Assembly (NCBI GenBank): GCA_963788145.1
Contig: CAWBFQ010000003.1
Span: forward strand, 1,302,001-1,366,000
DNA from: UTCFX2 sp963788145
GTDB lineage: Bacteria; Chloroflexota; Anaerolineae; Anaerolineales; UBA4823
DNA length: 64,000 nucleotides
Direction of reading: 5' to 3'
Below the pieces are notes generated by a model. The model saw only the letters and a program-made list of their open reading frames with translations, did not search any database and was not told the origin of the DNA. This document shows positions 1-8,496 of the stretch, one piece after another. Each line of letters opens with the position of its first letter. The first letter of the stretch is position 1. The position numbers and the translations under genes were made by a program.

Positions 1-676
1 AAGCGATGGATGGATATGCATCCAGAATCCTGCGCGCCTGCGGCAGCTCGTTCCACAGGAACAGGAAGTGCGCCAGGATTAATTTGAGCCTCGGGTGGCG
101 GGTTAGTATGGTCTCCATCTCGGCGTACATCGCCTGGCGGGTGGGATAAGGCTCGCCCGCAAACGACCAGGGATCAAGACCTTTGCGGGCCGGGTCCCAA
201 AAACGGGGGGCGTCTGCCAGATGGAGAATGATCGGAAAACCCTGTTCTTCCATCCAGGCAAAAAAGGGGGTAAAGAAAGCGCCATCCAGCTTATCCGGCA
301 ATACAATATAAGCCAGCGGTTTCCCTTCCCACATTTTTATTCCGTCGAAACCGATCTCTTTGATGCGCTGGGCCTGCCCAACCAGGTCTTCCGGCTTCAT
401 CTTCTCTCCCCCCAAATGAGGGGTGTAATCTAACGAGCCAAAAGCATACGCGGACCCATGCGATACTTTCTTGAAGTACAGGGCTTCATCATTTAGAGTC
501 CCCCCTTTTCCAAAATTATTAAGAGAGAGCGCATTGCAACGCTGGACGCCAACTTTTTTCAGCGTATCCCAAATTTGCTCGGGTTGAAACCCCTTCCAGA
601 CGTGTAAATGTCCGTCCGTGATGGGCATGCGGGCGAAAGGATTGAAATCAAAAATCTCGCTTGTGCTGCTTGTCAT
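1..676 (-). CDS. Amidohydrolase (amidohydrolase_2 family), 3' end beyond window
   Basis: The gene reads leftward from an ATG at 676 and runs off the window, so about 225 N-terminal residues are visible. An early DGHLH motif (about residues 21-25) is the metal-binding HxH at the end of strand 1 in TIM-barrel amidohydrolases, and a later LILAHF segment fits the second metal site. Members of this family act as lactonases, decarboxylases or hydrolases on small carbon compounds. The start is supported by AAAGGAGC seven bases upstream. It is divergent from the Gfo/Idh-ABC-LarA operon, which suggests a shared catabolic role such as sugar-lactone hydrolysis; that role is inference. Confidence 0.85.
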   Translation of the reverse strand, partial: MTSSTSEIFDFNPFARMPITDGHLHVWKGFQPEQIWDTLKKVGVQRCNALSLNNFGKGGTLNDEALYFKKVSHGSAYAFGSLDYTPHLGGEKMKPEDLVGQAQRIKEIGFDGIKMWEGKPLAYIVLPDKLDGAFFTPFFAWMEEQGFPIILHLADAPRFWDPARKGLDPWSFAGEPYPTRQAMYAEMETILTRHPRLKLILAHFLFLWNELPQARRILDAYPSIA

Positions 677-704
677 TATTTGCTCCTTTAATGCACCCAA
701 AATA

Positions 705-733
705 ATTATATCAAAGGTAAGTGATTATCTAAA
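705..733 (-). promoter_or_regulatory. Promoter for the leftward amidohydrolase gene
   Basis: On the minus strand there is a perfect TATAAT (710-705) with TTTAGA (733-728) 17 bp upstream, which matches the sigma70 -35 at four of six positions. The predicted transcript would start roughly 20 nt before the ATG at 676. Confidence 0.5.
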
Positions 734-800
734 TCTAAAATAATGCGCAAATTAGAAATAATTTCAGTCAAAATAATGAATGAAATCACCATGTTTCTGC

Positions 801-830
801 TTGACAATTGTGATTATTTCATGCTACTAT
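801..830 (+). promoter_or_regulatory. Promoter for the rightward catabolic operon
   Basis: A perfect TTGACA (801-806) is followed after 18 bp by TACTAT (825-830). The preceding AT-rich stretch 701-800 has several copies of AATAAT/ATTAT and an imperfect dyad (TGAAATCAC near 782 against GTGATTATTTCA near 810), which could be operator sites shared by the two divergent genes. The leader to the first rightward gene is about 170 nt with no other obvious feature. Confidence 0.5.
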
Positions 831-1022
831 TAATAAGCATTTTATAGCCATATCTGTACCGTTTTTTTCTGTTTCGCATTTGATCCTGTAGTGTACTTGA
901 TAGCTTATTTGACAGGTTTCAGTCGGCAGAGATAAAGCTTATCAGGTATTTGGTAAGATCATTCTTACAACTTCATAATTGGGCGTATTATCCATATTTC
1001 CCGGATGTCTGGCAGGTTTTTT

Positions 1023-2039
1023 ATGAACACTCACGGCATATCCATAATCGGCACAGGAAATAATGCTCGCGCTCATATGCTCACCGTCTTATCCAACAGC
1101 AGAGCCAGGCTCGTTGCGATGTGCACCGACAAACCTGAACAGGGTAAAGCATTAGCAGCGGAAAATGGGGTCGAATGTGAAATCTACACCGATCTCGACC
1201 GGATGTTAGCCGATCCTGAGATCGAACTGGTCATCATCTGCACGCCCAATAACCTGCATGCTCGCCAGGCGACCCAAGTAGCTCAAGCAAAGAAAAATAT
1301 CCTGATCGAGAAACCGGTCGCATTGAACCTGGATGAACTCCATACAATGCATGAGGCGGTAAAACAATCGGGTGTAAAGACCCAGGTGTCTTTTGTGTTG
1401 CGCTGGAACCCCTATCTGCGGCTGGCGAAAAAGCTGATCAACGATGGCGCGGTTGGCAATCTGTTTATGCTCGAAACCTGTTACTGGCACAGCACCCCTC
1501 GGGCGGCTCCAGGGCACTGGATGACCACCCGCTCGGTGGCTGGCAGCGTTTTCTTGATGGGGGGTTGTCACGCCCTCGATGCAGCGCGCTGGTTGGCGAA
1601 TGCGGATATTGTGGAAGTTTCCGCCTTCGGAACGCAAGGAATCGGAAAAGAGTGGTACGAATATCCCCATACCGTTGAAGCCATCCTCCATTTTGAAAGC
1701 GGCGCAATAGGACGGGTATCGGCCAGCATGGGTTGTGTGATGCCCTACGCCTTCAATGTCACTGTAATGGGAGATCAAGGCGCCTTGCGCGATAACCGGC
1801 TTTGGTCGCAACTGTACCCCGGTCAAACAGATTACATCACGTTTCCCATTCAAATGCCCGACAGCGGCTCAGTGACGGATCATCCATTCGCGGCCGGTCT
1901 GGATCATATGCTGACTTGCATCGAAGAGGATCGCGATACAGATATCAGCTTGAGCAGTACTATGAATGTACACGAATCTCTGCTGGCAATCGATCAATCC
2001 GTAGAGACAGGCAGACCTGTGTCATTACCGCTCCGATAA
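1023..2039 (+). CDS. Gfo/Idh/MocA family NAD(P)-dependent oxidoreductase
   Basis: About 338 aa. The N-terminus holds a Rossmann fold (SIIGTGNNARAH) and the family motif EKPVALNLDEL near residue 100, followed by the usual mixed alpha/beta substrate domain. Such enzymes oxidise sugars, inositols or sugar acids using NAD(P). I prefer the ATG at 1023, directly before the Rossmann strand; an in-frame ATG at 1005 would add six residues, and neither has a strong ribosome site. It is the first gene of a run with a sugar ABC importer, a TIM paralogue and a LarA-like protein, so a role in oxidising the imported sugar or polyol is likely but the substrate cannot be read from sequence. Confidence 0.88.
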   Translation: MNTHGISIIGTGNNARAHMLTVLSNSRARLVAMCTDKPEQGKALAAENGVECEIYTDLDRMLADPEIELVIICTPNNLHARQATQVAQAKKNILIEKPVALNLDELHTMHEAVKQSGVKTQVSFVLRWNPYLRLAKKLINDGAVGNLFMLETCYWHSTPRAAPGHWMTTRSVAGSVFLMGGCHALDAARWLANADIVEVSAFGTQGIGKEWYEYPHTVEAILHFESGAIGRVSASMGCVMPYAFNVTVMGDQGALRDNRLWSQLYPGQTDYITFPIQMPDSGSVTDHPFAAGLDHMLTCIEEDRDTDISLSSTMNVHESLLAIDQSVETGRPVSLPLR

Positions 2040-2157
2040 TATTTATCCAACCTGGAACTCTAAGAGAGGAGGAACAGTAAACTGAAAAATTCTTACGTAC
2101 CTGTATTTGTCCACTTGAACCAAATAACCCCAATTCTATTGACGGAGGAGAATTCAG

Positions 2158-3579
2158 ATGTCTAAAATCAGGATTGCAACAACCATCCAGTTTCTGCTCG
2201 TGATTGTGCTGCTGGCAGTTGCTGGTTGCGCAGCGCCGGCCACCCCGGCGCCAGTCGAACCGGTTGCCACCGAAGCGCCAGCTAAGCCAGCAGAACCGGT
2301 TGCCACCGAAGCGCCAGCAGAGCCGGTCGCGACTGAAGCGCCAGCCGAGCCGGTCGCTACCGAAGCGCCAGCTGAACCAGTGGAAGTCAAACCGCTGCGA
2401 GTAGCGCTGTATGCTCAGTATATCCAGTGGTTTCCTCTTGAGCAGGCTCTAAAAGATTACCAGGCTGCCCATCCCGAATTCCAATACGAATTCTTGACCC
2501 TTCCGGCTGAGGAGCAGGCTTATGCAGCCCTCACTCAAAAACTGCAACTGGATGCCCAACAAGAAAAAGCGCCTTATGATGTGATCTTTGGGCCCACACC
2601 TTTTATTGAACCCAGCTTCCTGGCGAAGTTGGGTCTGCTGGAGCCGCTGGATTCTTATTTCCCGCAAGAAACCTGGGATGATGTCTATTCCAGTGTGCTA
2701 AAGGAGATTAAGTATACCGGCGACGGCAAGATCTACACCTATCCGTTCTGGTCCGATGTTTTCGGCCTGATCTATCGCCCGTCTATGCTGACAGAAGCGA
2801 CGGGGAGCGATGTTCCGCCAGCATCCTGGGATGAAATCCTGGCAGCTTGCGAACAAGTGAAGGCGAAAATGGGCGATTCTGTCAGCTGCTTTGGCGGCGA
2901 CTGGAAATTCTCGCACCGGTTATTCATGCCGATCCTGGGCACCTACACCGACCAAATGTTCACCCCGGATGGCATCCTCAACCTGGAAGGCGAGCCAACT
3001 CTAAAGACCCTCCAGCTGATAAAGGCACTCTACCAATACATGCCCGCCAATTCCGCCGACGCCTTGGGTTCATCCAAGACATTCCAGGCGAATGGCGTAG
3101 TGATGATGACTTATTGGCAGGCTCAGGTGCTGCGCGCAATCCAGGCCAACGTACCCGCAGATGATGTGAAGATGTCCAGCTTCCCACGTGGAACGTATGA
3201 CAACACGATTTTCTGGACTGCCGGCGCCATCATCCCGAAGTATTCCTCCAATATCCCCGGCGCGATCACCTTCATCAAAGAGATCCTGCATACCCAGCCC
3301 ATGATCGACATCTCTTATCTGGAGAACTATAAAATCGTCCCCTTCAAGTCGGTAGCGGACAATTACATCGCCCAAGGCAAGCTTCCTAGCTGGGCTCCTG
3401 GCTTGATCAGCCTGCTCGAAGTGGCGCAGCCCATCCCCTCCAACGAATATTATCTCTCCTTTGAACAGCCTATTCTTGGCGAGGAAATAGAGAAGATGCT
3501 GCTCTTGGATCAATCGCCTGAAGAAACACAAGCGAACATTCTTGCCCGTTTGGCAGAAGAATTGGCAAAAGCGAAGTAA
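2158..3579 (+). CDS. Sugar-type ABC transporter substrate-binding lipoprotein
   Basis: 473 aa extracellular solute-binding protein of the family 1 (MalE-like) type. The N-terminus is a lipoprotein signal with hydrophobic core and lipobox VAGC (Cys about residue 23). It is followed by a low-complexity linker of four near-identical EPVATEAPA units, then the binding domain with typical features such as PFIEPSFLAKLGLLEPLD and FWTAGAIIP. GGAGGAGAA precedes the ATG at a good distance. Two permease genes follow, so it delivers substrate to that importer. The long Pro/Ala/Glu linker probably spaces the binding domain from the membrane anchor. Confidence 0.93.
   Translation: MSKIRIATTIQFLLVIVLLAVAGCAAPATPAPVEPVATEAPAKPAEPVATEAPAEPVATEAPAEPVATEAPAEPVEVKPLRVALYAQYIQWFPLEQALKDYQAAHPEFQYEFLTLPAEEQAYAALTQKLQLDAQQEKAPYDVIFGPTPFIEPSFLAKLGLLEPLDSYFPQETWDDVYSSVLKEIKYTGDGKIYTYPFWSDVFGLIYRPSMLTEATGSDVPPASWDEILAACEQVKAKMGDSVSCFGGDWKFSHRLFMPILGTYTDQMFTPDGILNLEGEPTLKTLQLIKALYQYMPANSADALGSSKTFQANGVVMMTYWQAQVLRAIQANVPADDVKMSSFPRGTYDNTIFWTAGAIIPKYSSNIPGAITFIKEILHTQPMIDISYLENYKIVPFKSVADNYIAQGKLPSWAPGLISLLEVAQPIPSNEYYLSFEQPILGEEIEKMLLLDQSPEETQANILARLAEELAKAK
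2256..2379 (+). repeat. In-frame 27-bp tandem repeat encoding the binding-protein linker
   Basis: Four copies of a roughly 27-bp unit encode EPVATEAPA; a 9-bp spacer follows the first copy. The copies differ at only a few silent or near-silent positions, which points to recent expansion by slippage. The region sits directly behind the lipobox cysteine. Confidence 0.8.
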
Positions 3580-3630
3580 TCCCCCGGTCAGATGGATAGA
3601 ACTCTGATTGCCGGATAATCACCCCCAGAA

Positions 3631-3664
3631 CCTCCAGAGGTATACTACAATATACCTCTGGAGG
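3631..3664 (+). terminator. Intercistronic hairpin between binding-protein and permease genes
   Basis: CCTCCAGAGGTATA (3631-3644) and its exact complement (3651-3664) form a 14-bp perfect stem with a 6-nt loop. There is no clear U tract. The position, after a binding-protein gene and before its permeases, is typical of hairpins that stabilise the upstream message or attenuate the downstream genes, so more binding protein than permease is made. Confidence 0.6.
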
Positions 3665-3714
3665 ACCCGTTCTTCCCGGTTTGATCATTCCATCCTTCTT
3701 CGGCTGGAGGACAT

Positions 3715-4662
3715 ATGGAAAACATAGAAGCGAATCCTGGTCGCCTGCACATAATGGGCATTCTCAAAAATCTACTGCAGGATATATGGAAAGGAAGGCT
3801 TGCCTATTTCCTGCTGATTCCACTGCTGTTCTTTTATGGTCTTTTTGTGCTTTATCCCAGCTTGCGCACGATTCAGTTTACTTTTATGCGCTACGAATTC
3901 CTGCGGCCGGATCGGGTTGGATTCAATGGCCTGGACAATATCATCCGATGGATCAAAGATCCTCGCGTTCTTGAAACAACCTGGGTCACGTTTAAATTCT
4001 TCCTCATGTATGTGCCATCCAGCACCTTGCTGGCTTTTTTTGTAGCCTTGGCCCTGGACCGTGTCGTCAGGGTTCAATTGGCGGCTATCTACCGAACCAT
4101 CTTTTACCTGCCGGTCGTGCTCCCAGCCGGGATTATCTTCATCGTCTGGACCTGGATTTTCGACCCGACCTGGGGTGTGCTGAATACCATCATCTGGAAT
4201 TTAGGAATACCCTGGCCCTGGACAAAATGGCTTGCTGCCCCCATCTCTGCCCTCCCATCTCTGGCTTTTATGAGCGTTTGGCGGTTGATGGGCGTCACGA
4301 TGATTTTATTTTTGGTCGGTTTAGGGAATATCTCTAATGAAATTCGCGAAGCCGCCCGCATCGACGGCGCCAGCGAGTGGCAACTGATCCGTTTTATCGA
4401 GCTTCCCCTGATGATCCCAACGATCCTGATCATCCTGACGCTCCGCCTGCAAGTGTTGGGGATGGTCGAAGAACCCCTGGTGATGACCCAGGGCTCCCCT
4501 GTTCGGAGTACGATGACCTACGGTTTGCAGGCGTATTACATCAGCTTCCGAGATGGCAACTGGGATATGGGTTATGGCAGCACCTGGTTTATCATTTTAG
4601 GAATCTTCTCGGCTCTCACGGCAATTATCGCCTGGAAGTTGATGCATACCGAGGAAGATTAA
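3715..4662 (+). CDS. Sugar ABC transporter permease (first)
   Basis: 315 aa with about six membrane segments and the binding-protein-dependent permease EAA loop (EAARIDGASEWQLIRFIELP, about residues 222-241) that docks the ATPase. It resembles MalF/UgpA-type permeases. GGAGG lies four bases before the ATG. It is followed after 13 bp by the second permease. No ATP-binding gene occurs in this operon, so a shared MsmK/UgpC-type ATPase encoded elsewhere is presumably used. Confidence 0.93.
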   Translation: MENIEANPGRLHIMGILKNLLQDIWKGRLAYFLLIPLLFFYGLFVLYPSLRTIQFTFMRYEFLRPDRVGFNGLDNIIRWIKDPRVLETTWVTFKFFLMYVPSSTLLAFFVALALDRVVRVQLAAIYRTIFYLPVVLPAGIIFIVWTWIFDPTWGVLNTIIWNLGIPWPWTKWLAAPISALPSLAFMSVWRLMGVTMILFLVGLGNISNEIREAARIDGASEWQLIRFIELPLMIPTILIILTLRLQVLGMVEEPLVMTQGSPVRSTMTYGLQAYYISFRDGNWDMGYGSTWFIILGIFSALTAIIAWKLMHTEED

Positions 4663-4675
4663 GGGAGATCGGGCG

Positions 4676-5545
4676 ATGACTTCTCTGAAGCTTTCATACC
4701 CCTGGATTGCCAGGCGTCTTTCAACCACCTTCAAGCATCTTTTTTTGATCAGCGTCGCCCTTTTCAGCCTGGCGCCGCTGCTCTGGCTGATCAGCATCGC
4801 ATTTCGCCCGGTTGAAGAGACCTATGTCATCCCAATGAAATTGCTGCCATCTACGTTGACCCTGGGCAATGCCCGCCTGGTCGTTGAGATGCTGCCGAAG
4901 TTGGTCTTGTTCTATCGCAATAGTTTTATTATTACCGGGTCGTCTGTATTCTTGATCCTGGTCATCACCTCCCTATCGGGTTATGTTTTCGCCCGAATGA
5001 AGTTCCCTGGGAGGGATATTCTTTTTTGGATCGTGGTCATTTCGATGTTTTTACCGAAAAGCATGTCCATTCCTGGGCTTTATGAAGTCTTACAAAAGAT
5101 GGATCTGCTGGATACCACAACCGGCCTGACATTCGCTTACACCGGGTGGTTTCTCTCGCTCAGTCTCTATATCATGCGGAATGCGTTTAGCGCAATCCCC
5201 AAAGACCTGGAGGATGCCGCCGTGGTTGATGGCTGCTCTCCATTGCGCCTGTATTGGCAGATCATGATGCCGCTTGTGGCTCCATCGCTCGTTACCGTGG
5301 CTATCCTGAGCTTCGTTCCGATCTGGGGTGAATATCTATACGCATTCACCTTTGCCACGACATTAAAATCCATGCCGATGTCCATCGGCATCCAGCTGCT
5401 AAAGCCCTCCCCGGCTTCCGGTGAATGGACATTTCCGGTGGCTTCGATGGCCATTCTCATCAGCTTTATTCCACCTCTGCTGGTTTATTTTGGCTTGCAA
5501 CGCTGGTTTACGAAAGGTTTGTTGGAAGGCGCGCTCAAATTCTAA
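4676..5545 (+). CDS. Sugar ABC transporter permease (second)
   Basis: 289 aa, six predicted membrane segments, with an EAA loop (EDAAVVDGCSPLRLYWQIMM, about residues 180-199) and the C-terminal LxxGxLEGALKF ending typical of MalG/UgpE-type permeases. It pairs with the preceding permease to form the membrane channel. The start has only a weak ribosome site, which fits translational coupling to the upstream gene. Confidence 0.93.
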   Translation: MTSLKLSYPWIARRLSTTFKHLFLISVALFSLAPLLWLISIAFRPVEETYVIPMKLLPSTLTLGNARLVVEMLPKLVLFYRNSFIITGSSVFLILVITSLSGYVFARMKFPGRDILFWIVVISMFLPKSMSIPGLYEVLQKMDLLDTTTGLTFAYTGWFLSLSLYIMRNAFSAIPKDLEDAAVVDGCSPLRLYWQIMMPLVAPSLVTVAILSFVPIWGEYLYAFTFATTLKSMPMSIGIQLLKPSPASGEWTFPVASMAILISFIPPLLVYFGLQRWFTKGLLEGALKF

Positions 5546-5737
5546 GCAGTCGACGGGATGCTCTTCTCCAATTAGCGCAAATCACGCCGGTCTATGAGCG
5601 CCTGATTCGGGTTATTTGAATTCAAACCGCGCCAGCCCTGCATCCTGAATATCGTTCCGAAGATCAGATCAGCTTTTCGCTGATTTCGCGACGACAACCT
5701 AAAACCCCAGCGCTATCGTCATCAAGGAGCGAATCAA

Positions 5738-6684
5738 ATGGCGGACATCTTTGTTAATCTGAAAAGGTTCGAGGTTCCTCGTCAAGTTGGAGGGCTTTGC
5801 CCCCTCAGCGATCCGCAGGAATGGATCTCAAATGTGATCCAGGCCTCGATAGATCTTGGGTTAGGCCGGTTGCCGAAACTGCAGTTGACCTTCTTATTAC
5901 CCGAAGGGCTGATTTCTAGCGCCTGCCAGGTTCTGAAAGATTCCCCCAAGAAGATGTCGGCGCGATCCTGATCGGATGTCAGGGAGTCCATTGGCAGGAT
6001 ATCGAACCCGGCAAGAATTTTGGCGCCTTCACATCCAGTCTACCGGCTCAAGCGGCGGCGGCTCTTGGCTGCGCCTGGAGCATGATTGGGCATTCGGAGG
6101 AACGGCGCGCCAAGCTTCAAGTGATCGAAGCGTACGATGCAGATATCCAGCAGAACACCGTTTCCTTCGAAAAAGCCCAAGCAGCAGTGAACGGTTTAGT
6201 TCGGGATGAAATCCGTTGCGCCCTTGCAGCCGGGTTAGATGTGCTTTTATGCGTCGGCGAGACAGCCGCCGAACGCGGCGAAGGCGGTTTTAACGATCAG
6301 AAACCACGCATCGAAGCCGTCCTAAAGAAACAACTGCTGACCAATCTGCAAATTCCACGAGAAGTCCTGCATAAAAACAGGATTGTGATTGCGTATGAAC
6401 CGATCTGGGCTATTGGGCCAGGAAAGACGCCCCCAGGCGCTGAATACATCGCTTATGTTTCCACAACGATCAAAAAGATTGTATCGAAAAACATTGGTTT
6501 CGAGCCTGCCGTGATCTACGGAGGCGGGCTGAAGGAAGAGAATGCGACCATGATTGCCGGAATCGAGACCATCGCTGGCGGCCTGGTCGCGCTCACCCGT
6601 TTTTCCGGAGAAATTGGCTTCAATGTTGCCGATTTGAAACGGATCATCGCCCAATTTTTGGCTTCAAATGGGGGTGGATTATGA
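5738..6684 (+). CDS. Triosephosphate isomerase-like protein (TIM paralogue), one frameshift
   Basis: The reading frame from 5738 shifts by one missing base at the A-run 5936-5938; joining the frames gives a continuous protein of about 315 aa. Catalytic residues are present: Asn-x-Lys in FVNLKRFEVP, His in IGHSEER, Glu in AYEPIWAIGPGKTP. It also has GVHWQDIEPGKNFGAFTSS and the phosphate-binding glycine region. It is some 60 residues longer than normal TIM and its N-terminus differs from the GNWKMN form, so it may isomerise another small keto/aldose phosphate (EryH-type enzymes are a precedent). AAGGAGCG precedes the ATG. Its stop overlaps the next start. The frameshift is probably a sequence error. 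Confidence 0.85.
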
Positions 6685-8129
6685 CAACAGTCCAACTAGA
6701 ATATGGCCAGGGGACGCTGAGCGTGGACCTGCCGGATTCCGCTGAGATTTTTATCCCCGGAGAAACCGTTGCAGATCCGCCTTTTCTGGAAGATGTCGAA
6801 ACCGCTACTCGTCATTCCATCCAACATCCTGTTGGGATGCCGCCTATTCACGAATTGGTTGGCCCTGGGGCAAAAGTGACCATCAGCTTCCCCGATAAAG
6901 TAAAAGGGGGCTTTCAGCAGAACTCTCATCGAAAGACATCCATCCCGATCCTGGTTGAAGAATGCTTGCAGGCAGGCGTGAATGAAAAGGATATCACTCT
7001 GATCTGTTCGAATGGACTGCATCGAAAAAACACAGCGGAAGAGATCCGCCGAATTTTGGGCGACGAAATCTACGCTCGTTTTGCCCCTGCCCGCCAGATC
7101 ATCAATCACGATTCCGAAGATTGGGACAATCTGATCGATCTGGGTGATGATCCATCGGGCGATCCGGTCATCATGAATAAGAAGGTCTTTGATTCGGATT
7201 TAGCGATCCTGATCGGGCATGTACTTGGAAATCCATATGGAGGCTACAGCGGGGGTTATAAAATGGCTGCGACCGGGATCACCCATTGGCGTTCTATCGC
7301 CGCCCACCACATCCCCGCGGTGATGCACCGCCCAGATTTCACGCCAGTCTCAACAGATAGCCTGATGCATCGCAAGTTCGATGCGATTGGGCAGCACATG
7401 GAAAAACAGATGGGGGGCAAGTTTTTTATGTGCGATGCGGCGCTTGATACATCGATGCGTCAGATTGCTGTTTTCTCTGGATATGGAAAAGAGATCCAAC
7501 CGCGATCATGGCAAGCGGCGAACCGGCGCACCTTTGTCCCCTGGGCAAAGGAAAAATTCGATATCATGGTTTTTGGGATGCCGGTGGAGTTCCATTATGG
7601 CAACGGGCATGGAACCAACCCGATTCTGATCCAGCAAGCGATTGCCGCCAATATCATCCGGCACCGCCGGGTTCTCAACGACCGCTTTGTCGTCATTTGT
7701 GCGTCGATTTGCAATGGATATTTTAACGATGAGGAATTTCCATCCTATCGAGAACTTTATGAATTATTTCATACCCATTATCATCATGTTCTCCCCGATT
7801 TGGAAAAATATGGAGAGCATTTTTGCCACAATGAAGATTACATCCGTCGCTACCGTTTCCGATATGGGTACCACCCCTACCATGCCTTCTCGATGATCTC
7901 CTGTGGGCATATTGCCGAAATCGAATCGGCTGCGGTCTACATCGTTGGAGCGCATGAACCTGGTTATGCCAGAGAAATGGGTATGAAGACCCGCTCAACA
8001 TTTGCAGAAGCGCTCAAAGATGCGGAGAAATATTGCGGATCTCACCCCCATATCCTGGCATTGCCAAGGGCATTTAAGACCGCCGCAGTGCATTTGATGA
8101 TGGAAAGCGATCCGCTGCCCGAGGCGTGA
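6681..8129 (+). CDS. LarA-family (DUF2088) nickel-pincer racemase/epimerase-like protein
   Basis: 482 aa. The N-terminal half has the LarA motif NGLHRKNTAEE (His114), and GYSGGYK with Lys194, which in LarA carries the nickel-pincer nucleotide; His210, 16 residues later, aligns by hand with the nickel ligand His200. The position ten residues before the lysine, His174 in LarA, reads Asn184, though His180 is nearby. LarA racemises lactate; homologues act on other 2-hydroxy acids. The gene overlaps the TIM paralogue by four bases (ATGA), indicating coupling. No LarB/C/E cofactor genes lie in the window. The substrate is unknown and may be a sugar acid. Confidence 0.85.
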   Translation: MTTVQLEYGQGTLSVDLPDSAEIFIPGETVADPPFLEDVETATRHSIQHPVGMPPIHELVGPGAKVTISFPDKVKGGFQQNSHRKTSIPILVEECLQAGVNEKDITLICSNGLHRKNTAEEIRRILGDEIYARFAPARQIINHDSEDWDNLIDLGDDPSGDPVIMNKKVFDSDLAILIGHVLGNPYGGYSGGYKMAATGITHWRSIAAHHIPAVMHRPDFTPVSTDSLMHRKFDAIGQHMEKQMGGKFFMCDAALDTSMRQIAVFSGYGKEIQPRSWQAANRRTFVPWAKEKFDIMVFGMPVEFHYGNGHGTNPILIQQAIAANIIRHRRVLNDRFVVICASICNGYFNDEEFPSYRELYELFHTHYHHVLPDLEKYGEHFCHNEDYIRRYRFRYGYHPYHAFSMISCGHIAEIESAAVYIVGAHEPGYAREMGMKTRSTFAEALKDAEKYCGSHPHILALPRAFKTAAVHLMMESDPLPEA

Positions 8130-8195
8130 TTGCTGGCGCCGCCTGGCTGCAGCGAGGGCGCAAGGCGTTGGTTTCATCCAGAAAGCGGTACATTT

Positions 8196-8218
8196 GGCGC
8201 TGCAACCCGTGCAGCGCC
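8196..8218. terminator. Hairpin after the LarA operon
   Basis: GGCGCTGC (8196-8203) and GCAGCGCC (8211-8218) form an 8-bp GC-rich stem with a 7-nt loop. There is no T-run, so if it ends transcription it is not a canonical intrinsic terminator. The surrounding 8130-8320 shows no convincing gene; short frames there have no recognisable motif. Confidence 0.4.
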
Positions 8219-8322
8219 AGAAGCGGGGCGATTGAATTGCAGCCGGATGTGGAGCCTGCGTTGACCCGCGGTTTGATAAATTCGCCAACCATTTCCAGGG
8301 TCGACTATTGAATCAGGTTAAC

Positions 8323-8351
8323 TTGCAATCAGTAACCTAAATGGATATAAT
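8323..8351 (+). promoter_or_regulatory. Sigma70 promoter of the iron-type ABC operon
   Basis: TTGCAA (8323-8328), a 17-bp spacer and a perfect TATAAT (8346-8351). It is the best promoter seen in the window and lies about 145 bp upstream of the binding-protein start. Confidence 0.6.
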
Positions 8352-8356
8352 TAAGA

Positions 8357-8371
8357 AAAGTCGTCGACTTT
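8357..8371. promoter_or_regulatory. 15-bp palindromic operator candidate at the start site
   Basis: AAAGTCGTCGACTTT is a perfect palindrome around a single central T. It begins five bases after the -10 box, i.e. across the predicted transcription start, the classic site for a repressor. A metal-responsive repressor would suit the downstream importer, but the palindrome is not a recognisable Fur box. Confidence 0.45.
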
Positions 8372-8496
8372 GAGTAATATGAATACAGCGGTGGTCATGT
8401 ATCCTTAATGGTTCCGAATCGATCGAGTAAGTCGCCCTAGGCATTTGCCCCGTCAGGAGAACGGGCTTAACTTGTTTGGACGGTTTGGTGATTTAG

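Noticed and set aside
2154..2390. Minus-strand Gly-Ser-Ala-Thr repeat protein
   Set aside because: Antisense shadow of the EPVATEAPA linker in the binding lipoprotein.
5930..5945. Programmed ribosomal frameshift in the TIM paralogue
   Set aside because: No slippery heptamer with downstream structure, and the same kind of indel occurs in 13 other genes, so an error is simpler.
8126..8311. Short plus-strand frame after the LarA gene
   Set aside because: No ribosome site, no motif, Arg/Cys-rich composition typical of random GC-rich DNA; the segment contains a hairpin instead.
8372..8496. Riboswitch in the leader of the iron-type importer
   Set aside because: Only a 5-bp CCCGT/ACGGG hairpin is visible; no known riboswitch core was recognised.
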